A stretch of 64,000 nucleotides of DNA from G965229615 sp965229615 (GTDB taxonomy: Bacteria; Pseudomonadota; Alphaproteobacteria; Rickettsiales; Midichloriaceae): positions 124,001-188,000 of the forward strand of contig OZ245890.1 in assembly GCA_965229615.1 (NCBI GenBank), in the 5' to 3' direction. Every line of letters starts with the position of its first letter. The first letter of the stretch is position 1. Shown in pieces: positions 56,604 to 64,000 of the stretch. The notes beneath the pieces are model-generated. The model was given only the letters and a program-made list of their open reading frames with translations. It was not told where the DNA came from and ran no database searches. The position numbers and the translations under genes are program-made.

Positions 56604-58306
56604 CTTCCTATACCTTGGCTATCTAATTTCTTTTCCTCATTCTCATCCAACTCATCTTCTTTTCTCTGTTGTCTTATTTGCATTTTCATATTGTATTCCA
56701 TCATTTGCATCATTCTTTTCATATCAGCACTCATGTTATCTACTGTGCTGCCTAGAGTCTCTACTCTGTTCGTTAAATGCGTATTCTGGGCCTGCAATCT
56801 ATCATTCTGGGCCTTTATATCCGCATTTTCTGTTCTTACTGCACTTAAGTCTGTTCTTACTCCATCAATTTTCGAAGCTATGTTACTTTGTTCTTCTCTT
56901 ACTGCATTCATACTCCCTATCAACTCTGGCATCTGTGTATTTATTCCTTCCAAACTTGCTGCCATTCTATTTCCTATTTCTATTATGTATGATAGTCCAC
57001 CCAAAATAAGTTGCCCTTGTGTTATCAGCCCAGCTTGATACCCTTTTAATACTACATCTACACTGTTGAGATTACCATGGCGTTCTGCAACTTGTGCAAC
57101 TATATTATTACTATTAGGTAAACTATGTAGAAAATTCAGTGCTGTAGTTTGTATTTCATCATTATTACTTGCTTTTAGTGCTTTATTAAATGCTCCAACA
57201 CCACCTTTTACCTGCGAGTTCTTACTACTATCCTCTATCATCATCACTGAGTCAGAAGCTTTTTCTTCTACTTCTTTCATCTCAACTTTATCACTACTCG
57301 CACTCCTCTCCATTGCCCCCCTTATTTTTTTCATCGTTTTTTCATCTATTTCATTTATGAATTTTAAAACCTTTTTTATTGCTTCTTTTTCTGTACTACT
57401 ACACTCTTTCATACGTTGCATTACTGCTGCACTAGCTTCATAGTTACCTGCATGATATCCAAAACTTATTAAATTATCATTTGGTATATCATCTATTGTG
57501 ATACCAACTGCTCCACTATTTTTATACCATAATAACCAGCCCCATGACAGTATTCCCGTTGCTTTTCTTACTTCTTCATTTATTGAAGGGATTGTTACTT
57601 TTCCACTTATTATTGCTTCTCTTTTTTCTTTAATTGTTAGGGACTGCGTATTATAATGAGGTTTTTGATAAAACCTTAATGTACTATATAGTTGTGTTAT
57701 CTCTTCATCTGTTTTGTTTCGTACTATAATCTTTCTTGCATAATGCTCTATCTTCCCTCTTAAAGCTCCTTCTATATTCTCACTCTTTATCTCTCCTGAC
57801 TCTATTTTTTCCATCGTCTTTGCTGCTATTATTGCTCTTTTGTATTCAGCTGAAAACCCTTCCCATTCATTATTAGTATAAAGCTCATTTCCACGTATTT
57901 TGTACTGACTTTTTTCATCTAAAAAGTTAAAAATATTACTAAAATATATATTCTTGTCTCTAAATATTGCTCCATCATATAACTCCGCTATACTAACACT
58001 ACTATCTTTTGCTTTCCTTCCAACATTAACAAAGGCTTTACATAAACCTTTTTGTACTTCTTGAACTATATCTTGCATCTTGCCTCTTGTATTATTTTTA
58101 TTTCTTTTTTCTTCCTCCTCTATTAGTGGCATTTCTTCCTCACTTAGCACTGCTTTTTGCTTGGTGTACTCATATAGCTTAACACCTAATACTACTGGGA
58201 TTGCACATAATATCCATATCTGACCTGTTATTAGGCTACCTATTATTGCTAATAATAAAATATACTTCGACTTCCCCTCACGCAGCATTGTTAGATAACT
58301 TTTCAT
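56600..58306 (-). CDS. Tandem-array membrane/coiled-coil protein (copy B, unit 2)
   Basis: 568 residues, intact where copy A has an amber-interrupted gene. Compared with unit 3 it has NIEGALRGKIEHYARK, LISFGYHAG instead of LVRFGYHAG, and an extra coiled-coil heptad pair (IKAQNDRLQAQNTHLTN). The linker is the DKVEMKEVEEKASDS type, unlike the copy A counterpart. ATGA coupling on both sides. Confidence 0.8.
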   Translation of the reverse strand: MKSYLTMLREGKSKYILLLAIIGSLITGQIWILCAIPVVLGVKLYEYTKQKAVLSEEEMPLIEEEEKRNKNNTRGKMQDIVQEVQKGLCKAFVNVGRKAKDSSVSIAELYDGAIFRDKNIYFSNIFNFLDEKSQYKIRGNELYTNNEWEGFSAEYKRAIIAAKTMEKIESGEIKSENIEGALRGKIEHYARKIIVRNKTDEEITQLYSTLRFYQKPHYNTQSLTIKEKREAIISGKVTIPSINEEVRKATGILSWGWLLWYKNSGAVGITIDDIPNDNLISFGYHAGNYEASAAVMQRMKECSSTEKEAIKKVLKFINEIDEKTMKKIRGAMERSASSDKVEMKEVEEKASDSVMMIEDSSKNSQVKGGVGAFNKALKASNNDEIQTTALNFLHSLPNSNNIVAQVAERHGNLNSVDVVLKGYQAGLITQGQLILGGLSYIIEIGNRMAASLEGINTQMPELIGSMNAVREEQSNIASKIDGVRTDLSAVRTENADIKAQNDRLQAQNTHLTNRVETLGSTVDNMSADMKRMMQMMEYNMKMQIRQQRKEDELDENEEKKLDSQGIGR

Positions 58307-60540
58307 CTTCCAATACTTTCTAATTTCTTTTCCTCATTCTCATCCAACTCATCTTCTTTTCTCTGTTGTCTTATTTGCATTTTCATATTGTATTCCATCA
58401 TTTGCATCATTCTTTTCATATCAGCACTCATGTTATCTACTGTGCTTTTTAACTCTGCATTCTGGGCCTGCATTCTATCATTCTGGGCCTTTATATCCGC
58501 ATTTTCTGTTCTTACTGCACTTAAGTCTTGTCGCACCATAGTCACTTCATTTGTTAAATTTGTATTTTGTGTTCTTAGAGTAGTTATTTCAGTTTTTACT
58601 TCTCGAAAGTCTTTTGCTACAGTTAGCGCTACTTCTCTTAATCTTCTATTCTCTACTACTATTTTCACCATTGTATCAATCGTTTTTTGTACTGTCTCAA
58701 GTGCTTTTTTTATATTACCACTATTAGTTTTTACATTTTTATGTGTTTGTGGTACAGAGCCAAAAAAATTCCACAACCACTCTCCCCACTTCATCTTTAA
58801 ATTTTCCTCAGACATCTCTTTAGTCGTTATCAGCGTTGCTTGCATAGCCTCTTTTACTTTTTTCATTTCATCATCAGTCATTAGCAAATTTGAGCTTGCT
58901 AAATGCATTAATTCTTTCAATGTTCCATCCATTGTAGGTTCTGTTTCCCTTGTAATTTGATTCTTATTTGAATCTGTCTTTTTTTCTTCAAATGTATTAT
59001 TGTTTTGCATATTTAATTTATTATACTCCTGTTTATTTTTTATTCTATTTTCTTCAGTAAATGGATTATGAGGTATATCATATACGAATAGCCTATGAAC
59101 ATCAAGTAATGCTTCAACATCATGAAAACCTCCTGCTGATGTATATACTGAGTCAATTATATCTACTTTTATATCATTCACATATGTTAAATACCTTGCC
59201 TCATCAATTTCTTCATAGGATAAAAGTTTGAGCTCTGCAGACCTTTCGAAATCAAGTCCCTCCTTCAAAAATCCTTGAATTTTTTCCCACTCATCCTGAA
59301 ATCTAAATCTTTTCTGCAAATGCTCATTCAGGATAATATTATTATCATCATCTGCTTCGGTATAAACCTTATATTTGTAGTTGTACTCCTCACAAAATCC
59401 CAACCTCCTCAACCAATGCTGAGCTATCTTTTTTGCTGTTACTTTATCATAACATAATCCATAATATTCTCTTATTTTATCTTGTAACTTTCTTATCTCT
59501 ATTTCATCACCACTTGTTCTACCAGTATCTATTTTTTTTGCTATCTGTTCTTCTTCTAGATTTTTTAAATCATCTGGATATCCTTTTCCACAATTGAAAA
59601 ATTTGTCAGCAGCGGCAAATTTTTTTTGATACTCATTTCTATAATAGAATATATTTTTTTGCTCTTTTGGAGGTTGTTTTTCAACGAATAATTCTCCTGG
59701 TTGATTGTTTTTTCTCTCCTCTCTCAAGCCATTCACTTCCTCCATTAAATCATTATGACTTGCTATTAAGTCAGAGATTGGATCTGGTGACAAGCCAGGT
59801 ATAATACTACGAAGCCTAGAAGTATTCTCTTTTTTTGCTTTTTCTACTCCATATTTAGTGCTATACCTTCCTTCTGAATCATCTACGTTTAGTAATTCTA
59901 TAGCAAGTGTGAGAGCAAATTCTCTACTATTAGACACTTTTTCTTCTGGGAATTCTTCATCATGCTTCTTTATTAAATTAAATGCTTTGCCTATCGCAAT
60001 GTCTACATTAGAATCTGTAATTTCTTCTAGTTCTTTACATACTTTTTCTAAAGCTTTTATCTCTTTTTTTGCATCTTGAAATGCTGGAATTTTTGCTATT
60101 CTCGCGTTTATTTTGTCTAATGTTTTTTTAGTAGGAACATCAGTTTTTTCTACCTCTTCCAATGCTATATCTTTTATCATTGAAGAATAGTATTTCATAT
60201 AGACCTCATAATCTTTTTCTTCATATTCAGAATAATTTTGGTCTTGAAAATATACATCTTGTGATGTGTAAAATCTTCCATAACGAGCTAAAAAAAGTGA
60301 ATATCTTATATCGTTAAATACTTTACTTGCTGGGTATTCAGTTAACCTCCCCACAAAATAGCGATTCACTATCTTGTTCCTTTCACTCATTTTGCTTTCT
60401 ATTTTAGTTTGTATTTTTTTTATTTCCTTCTGCTTTTCTTGGGTTTGATCATATAGTACATATCTCATCTTAATAATTGCTTCTTTTTCTAAAACCAACA
60501 TTTTATCAAAACTCAAATTCTGTTCTATTGATTCTTGCAT
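58303..60540 (-). CDS. Large first protein of the tandem array with shared tail (copy B)
   Basis: 745 residues. The N-terminal about 690 residues match copy A. The C-terminal coiled coil is different (ADIKAQNDRMQAQNAELKST), and the end is KKLESIGR rather than KKLDSQGIGR. Operon-leading gene behind the 60600 promoter. That change stops at the tail suggests recombination in the shared tail region. Function unknown. Confidence 0.82.
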   Translation of the reverse strand: MQESIEQNLSFDKMLVLEKEAIIKMRYVLYDQTQEKQKEIKKIQTKIESKMSERNKIVNRYFVGRLTEYPASKVFNDIRYSLFLARYGRFYTSQDVYFQDQNYSEYEEKDYEVYMKYYSSMIKDIALEEVEKTDVPTKKTLDKINARIAKIPAFQDAKKEIKALEKVCKELEEITDSNVDIAIGKAFNLIKKHDEEFPEEKVSNSREFALTLAIELLNVDDSEGRYSTKYGVEKAKKENTSRLRSIIPGLSPDPISDLIASHNDLMEEVNGLREERKNNQPGELFVEKQPPKEQKNIFYYRNEYQKKFAAADKFFNCGKGYPDDLKNLEEEQIAKKIDTGRTSGDEIEIRKLQDKIREYYGLCYDKVTAKKIAQHWLRRLGFCEEYNYKYKVYTEADDDNNIILNEHLQKRFRFQDEWEKIQGFLKEGLDFERSAELKLLSYEEIDEARYLTYVNDIKVDIIDSVYTSAGGFHDVEALLDVHRLFVYDIPHNPFTEENRIKNKQEYNKLNMQNNNTFEEKKTDSNKNQITRETEPTMDGTLKELMHLASSNLLMTDDEMKKVKEAMQATLITTKEMSEENLKMKWGEWLWNFFGSVPQTHKNVKTNSGNIKKALETVQKTIDTMVKIVVENRRLREVALTVAKDFREVKTEITTLRTQNTNLTNEVTMVRQDLSAVRTENADIKAQNDRMQAQNAELKSTVDNMSADMKRMMQMMEYNMKMQIRQQRKEDELDENEEKKLESIGR

Positions 60541-60599
60541 GTTCTTATTCTTAGATTTAGTTAGTGCAAAATTGCTACACTTCTGTATATGATGATTAT

Positions 60600-60629
60600 A
60601 CTATAACGAAAGTATTGAGACATTGTCAA
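60600..60629 (-). promoter_or_regulatory. Sigma70-type promoter of the tandem array (copy B)
   Basis: TTGACA (60629-60624), 18-base spacer, TATAGT (60605-60600) on the minus strand, same as copy A. Confidence 0.75.
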
Positions 60630-60775
60630 TATGCAAATAAAGTTTTTTCTAAGCAAAGTAAAACTTTTTACACCATTTTGTTTTTTAAAAAATGTAAATA
60701 CACCCAAATAAATGAGCTCTGCTATTTTTAGCATAGCTTATCAGGTCATTATAAAATTATCAAAATATACTTTTA

Positions 60776-61069
60776 TTGCTAAAGACACTTTTTCCGATGA
60801 TGAATATCAATGCATTGAATAAGATAATATTTTTTGACGCAAATGATGAAAAACAATTGAAATATGCAATGGATTTGTATGAAAAATCTGCAATAAAACC
60901 AAAACTAATTCTCACAGGTGGATCACCAATAGAGCTAGAAAAACGATATCACATTGATTTTTACTTTGATCAAAATGGATTTTTAATAAGAAAACTAGGT
61001 ATTAGAGCAATATCTGCGGTTGTAAGTCAATCAGGTAAACTATTGAAAATAGAGGAGGTGTATCAATGA
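60776..61069 (+). pseudogene. TraW C-terminal remnant (copy B)
   Basis: Same 97-codon frame as 42826-43119, with the IIFFDANDEKQLKYA and FYFDQNGFLIRKLGI motifs of TraW and no N-terminal half. Because both copies are equally truncated, the loss predates the duplication. Confidence 0.75.
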
Positions 61070-61506
61070 ATGTATGGTCTAACCAGAATAGTAATAACAA
61101 GAGTAACAAAAAGCCCAACCATCCACTTTACTGTGTCATATTTATTCCTTGTCATTTCTACTATCAGATCGCTTTTTACTTGATCAATCTTTTTATCAAG
61201 TTTATTTTCTACTTGATCTATTTTTCTGTCAAGAGCAGAGATTTTTTGATCAAGTTTATTTTCCACTTGATCTATTTTCCTATCAAGAGCAGAAATTTGT
61301 TCACGGGTAGTATTAGCATTCTGATCTATTTTCTTATCAAGATTAGCGTAGAGTTTATTCACTTGTTCCTTTGTAGCAAGATTAGAAAGATCGGAGTCTC
61401 TGGCTTCAAGAAGGGATCTTACGAGCATTTCTGCTTGTCTTTTATCAAACCCACTTTCTTGAAATGCTTCTACATATTTATGGGTATCAAAGTTTCTCAC
61501 GTGCAC
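61063..61506 (-). CDS. DUF1640/CCDC90-like coiled-coil membrane protein (copy B)
   Basis: Same 147-residue protein as 43113-43556: DUF1640-like N-terminus, KIDQVENKLD heptad repeats, and a C-terminal membrane helix. It is antisense between the traW and traU remnants. The insertion also predates the duplication. Confidence 0.8.
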   Translation of the reverse strand: MHVRNFDTHKYVEAFQESGFDKRQAEMLVRSLLEARDSDLSNLATKEQVNKLYANLDKKIDQNANTTREQISALDRKIDQVENKLDQKISALDRKIDQVENKLDKKIDQVKSDLIVEMTRNKYDTVKWMVGLFVTLVITILVRPYIH

Positions 61507-61782
61507 GCATTAAATATTTTTTCTAGTTATTATATCAGATATTTAGCAATAATTATAGTGTTTTTGGGGTGTTATGAAGCAAATGCAGAGCCATGTGTTG
61601 GAAAGTTTGTAAACCCCATTACTGATATATGTTGGAGTTGTGTATTTCCAGTTATTGTAAATCTCAACATACCTTTGATAAGACAACAAAACATATTGAA
61701 AAAATACACAAATCCTGTAGCATTTTCTCATCTTAAGAAACAAAGTTTCAATAACAATATTTTCATAGCAATAATTAGATGA
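61507..61782 (+). pseudogene. TraU N-terminal remnant (copy B)
   Basis: Same as 43557-43832: signal-like segment then CVGKFVNPITDICWSCVF, ending at 61782. Confidence 0.75.
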
Positions 61783-61972
61783 GTATATTATATAACAAGC
61801 AAAATTTACCCCCGGAAAAGCGCAGTATTATGCACTCTCTGGAGGTTCACCTAACGCACTAGAACCGGAAAAATCATAGCTAACAGTGCACAAATTAAAT
61901 AGCAAAATATCATGAAGTAAAAAAGAGAGTGTTTTTTTATGCATTATACTGCTTAGTGTGATAAATAATGTA

Positions 61973-62302
61973 TTAATATGTATATTTATCTTTCTTAGGG
62001 TCTTTTTTGTTTGTTTCTTGTTTTACCACTTTGTACACTCTTTCAATTTCAACTTTTTCTATGTATTTGCAGTACTTATTTTCTAATGTGTGATTTTTTT
62101 TAAGTGCTAATTCTATAATTTCATTGTTCTTATCTACAATGAGATTATCCTTCTCAATTTCGTTTTTTGTAACACTTCTGAAAATCCATTTATATTTCAA
62201 TAGATTTTGTTTTTTTGCTTCAATTAGACCTGATTCTATTCGTTGCCACATTCTCTTTTTTTCACTTTTCCATCTTATGTAGAAAAAGTCACCCATTTTC
62301 AT
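61973..62302 (-). CDS. Hypothetical protein, Lys/Glu-rich (intact copy)
   Basis: 109 residues from ATG 62302, with GAGGAG at a good ribosome-binding distance upstream. Unrecognised. Charged, predicted helical, ending in a Lys-rich tail (KKDPKKDKYTY). It lies 23 bases after the stop of the upstream frame (62326), so it probably shares an operon with the 62326-63103 gene. Repeat B ends inside it at 62185; the copy A version is truncated. Confidence 0.65.
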   Translation of the reverse strand: MKMGDFFYIRWKSEKKRMWQRIESGLIEAKKQNLLKYKWIFRSVTKNEIEKDNLIVDKNNEIIELALKKNHTLENKYCKYIEKVEIERVYKVVKQETNKKDPKKDKYTY

Positions 62303-62325
62303 GCACTCCTCAAGTGTTTTTTGTA

Positions 62326-63103
62326 TTATGCAAGGTTCTTTATTGATTGCTGATAAGGTGTCACATTCATAATAAAGTATCGTCTTTTATCTTTGTGAGA
62401 AATTTTTGGTATTCTTGATACTGCTTTGATTGGCACGTAACTTCTACTTACGTCGTTTATGAAATCCATATATCCTTCTAGAAATTTAACATCAGCGAGT
62501 TCTAACAGTAATTCTTTTTTAGCATGCCTTATCTGTACTGAGCTCCTTTACTTGTAGAACTGTAAAGTTTTTATATATGGTATTAACTTTACTTTTTTTA
62601 TCCTCTCTTGCCTTTTTTGTTTTTACAGGATCAAGTATTGTAAGTGTAATGTTTATATACCTTAAAATTAATCTTAGAATTCTATCGATGTCTTCTGCTC
62701 TTATGTCTTTGTAACCTCCTGTCTCTAGTAATTTCCTTCCATCGAGCCTTTCTATATTGAAGCTTCTTTTTTCATACATGTATTGATATAAAAGTCTCAT
62801 TGCTTCCGCTGTTTCTGTATCCTGCATTTCTAGAAGTTTGTTGAATATTTGAGTGTAGCTTTCTGCAGTGATTTCGAAATCTTTTATGAGGGGAGAAGTT
62901 GCTCTGCTAAGGTCATTTCTAAATGAGAGAGAAACTATAGGGTATCCTTCTTTTTTTCTTTCCTCTTCAAGGTGATCGAGATTTTTTTCTAATTTGTCTG
63001 TTTTTTTATTCTGTATTATTTTTTGTAGATAAGAAAATGCAGTAACTAGTGGTGTTACTTCAGTATCATTTTCTTTTTCTCTTATTAGTGTTTCTTCTTT
63101 CAT
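62326..63103 (-). pseudogene. Unrecognised gene with probable frameshift near 62520
   Basis: ATG 63103 opens 194 codons (YPIVSLSFRNDLSRATSPLI, TAEAMRLLYQYMYEKRSFNI, DIDRILRLILRYINITLTIL) and stops at 62519. Another frame continues coding-like sequence at once: AKKELLLELADVKFLEGYMD, YVPIKAVSRIPKISHKDKRR and NVTPYQQSIKNLA, to the stop at 62326. One lost base near 62520-62528, or ribosomal slippage at AAAAAA, would join them into about 260 residues. The compact basic helical design resembles plasmid/phage replication or partition proteins, but I cannot name a family. Confidence 0.6.
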
Positions 63104-63219
63104 ATAAAAATTGTGCTTCTATGTTGTTTAGGGAAGATTTTTGATAGATTACCATCTATTTTAAGTGTATCTTCGAGGTTAATTTTACTAAGAAACCTAT
63201 CATGTGATCATAGCAATAA

Positions 63220-64000
63220 ATGCCTAAACAGAGTACATCAATAAAACGTAAAATAATTCTCACAATGGGGTATATTTCCGTTGTTGTGCCAATCAGTTTA
63301 GTGGGATTATTAGCATTAATATATTACTATCTTGGTATAGAAAGACTTTTCAGTGAAAAAATTACAAATGGTATAAACGATACTGTTAAAACAGCTGAAT
63401 TGTATCTTGCGGAACATAATAATAATATAAAAACGAGTGCGCTACTAGTAACAGGCGAGATTGCGTCAAAAATGTACAATTTCGTACATAACACTGTGAA
63501 ATTCAATGCATTTCTTGATCAAATAGCAAGAACTTTTGATCTATCAGAAATAATAGTGTTTACAAGACAGAAAATCCTTGGGAAAACTTCATTGACTTAT
63601 TCCATTTTATTTGAAAATATTCCAGATGAGACTCTTGAGCAAGTAGATAATGGTTTAATTGTTGTGAAAACAAGCAAACCTGATAAGGTGCAAGCGCTGC
63701 TCAGAATCGATCTATTCATGGGGCATCTTTTTGTGGAAGAAATATACTTGCTTGTCGGTAGATATGTTGACAGTGAAATTACTGGGTATTTGCAGCAAAC
63801 ACAGGCACATGCTGATATATTTGCAAATATGCAACATGAAATCAAAAGTATTAGAAAAAAAGTGATATCAGCATTCATACTCATGTCATTATCATTTTTA
63901 TTATTATCGGTATTTGTCGCTAAAAAACTTGCTACGTTCATATTGAAACCAATCAGTGATTTATCAACAGCGATCGCATCATTTAAACTTGGACAAACAA
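63220..64000 (+). CDS. ntrY: NtrY-like sensor histidine kinase (3' end outside window)
   Basis: 260 codons from ATG 63220, open to the window end. First membrane helix at about 12-37 (MGYISVVVPISLVGLLALIY). The extracytoplasmic domain has LFSEKITNGINDTVKTAELY and LAEHNNNIKTSALLVTGEIA, typical of NtrY N-terminal regions (xAEAYLxEHxxxIRxDA). Second helix at about 207-227, then the start of a HAMP-like segment (FILKPISDLSTAI). NtrY with NtrX senses nitrogen or redox state in alphaproteobacteria. Kinase domains lie beyond the window. Confidence 0.82.
   Translation, partial: MPKQSTSIKRKIILTMGYISVVVPISLVGLLALIYYYLGIERLFSEKITNGINDTVKTAELYLAEHNNNIKTSALLVTGEIASKMYNFVHNTVKFNAFLDQIARTFDLSEIIVFTRQKILGKTSLTYSILFENIPDETLEQVDNGLIVVKTSKPDKVQALLRIDLFMGHLFVEEIYLLVGRYVDSEITGYLQQTQAHADIFANMQHEIKSIRKKVISAFILMSLSFLLLSVFVAKKLATFILKPISDLSTAIASFKLGQT

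Larger units (their letters stand above)
53138..62185. repeat. Large direct repeat, copy B (about 9.05 kb)
   Basis: Counterpart of 35203-44235, offset 17935 at the left and 17950 at the right. It continues seamlessly into intact genes on both sides (toxin on the left, the 109-aa gene on the right), so it looks like the parental copy. The net length change comes from the Rpn minisatellite (+48) and array differences. Confidence 0.95.
34841..63110. mobile_element. RAGE-like degraded F-type conjugative/accessory island with two 9-kb direct repeats
   Basis: Between glmS and the NtrY-like gene all recognisable genes are mobile or accessory. They include F-type tra genes (traW, traU, traF, traH, traG pieces), an Rpn nuclease in two copies, a serine recombinase, five toxin-antitoxin modules, a DnaB-like helicase remnant and duplicated unknown families. 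This composition matches the Rickettsiales Amplified Genetic Element type of island. No integrase, relaxase, traD coupling gene or tRNA attachment site was found within it, so it cannot be a complete conjugative element here. Boundaries are set by the flanking core genes. Confidence 0.8.

Noticed and set aside
35203..62185. The 9-kb repeats as a classical composite transposon
   Set aside because: No terminal inverted repeats, target duplications or DDE transposase were seen at the edges; Rpn proteins are nuclease-type and do not define such ends.

Overview
The window is AT-rich DNA from an alphaproteobacterium, most likely a Rickettsiales-type intracellular bacterium (inference). The evidence is a Tim44/TimA-like gene next to mltA, a DUF2155-like secreted protein, an NtrY-type sensor kinase, an ankyrin-like protein, and a decayed F-type conjugation (tra) island resembling the Rickettsiales Amplified Genetic Element (RAGE). 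Flagellar genes (fliF, fliG, fliH, fliN and a long hook protein), ispD of the MEP pathway and peptidoglycan genes (murF, mltA, glmS) point away from Rickettsia itself and towards flagellated lineages such as Midichloriaceae. That placement needs a phylogeny.

Region 1 (1-34.75 kb) is compact core chromosome: folD (partial), three poorly known genes, tmk, pgsA, nusB, dsbB, a flagellar hook gene, an ankyrin-like gene, mlaA, murF, a GNAT acetyltransferase, tolA-tolR-tolQ, holB, a Tim44-like gene, mltA, a dead GNAT paralogue, tRNA-Asp and tRNA-Val, ppa, rpsP, a hypothetical gene, then a minus-strand run (lgt-tsaD, fliF-fliG-fliH-fliN-ispD-rhodanese, dnaA), ubiK-like, glyQ, pyrH and glmS. Many neighbours share 1-4 base start/stop overlaps (ATGA or TAATG), suggesting translational coupling.

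Region 2 (about 34.8-63.1 kb) is an accessory island. Two nearly identical 9-kb direct repeats (A 35203-44235, B 53138-62185) flank an 8.9-kb spacer. Each repeat holds the 3' end of a RelE-type toxin gene, an Rpn/PD-(D/E)XK nuclease gene, a minus-strand ATGA-coupled tandem array of membrane/coiled-coil paralogues under a near-consensus promoter, traW and traU remnants, and a DUF1640-like gene antisense between them. The spacer holds five type II toxin-antitoxin modules, a serine recombinase, and a traF-traH-traG cluster in which a 3.2-kb segment is inverted. The inversion splits traF and traG into halves on opposite strands. Re-inverting it on paper at a shared GC dinucleotide restores both genes in frame.

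Region 3 (63.2 kb to the end) returns to core chromosome with the 5' part of an NtrY-like sensor histidine kinase.

The most notable features are the traF/traG inversion beside a serine recombinase, and the recombining array of coiled-coil paralogues that share one C-terminal tail.
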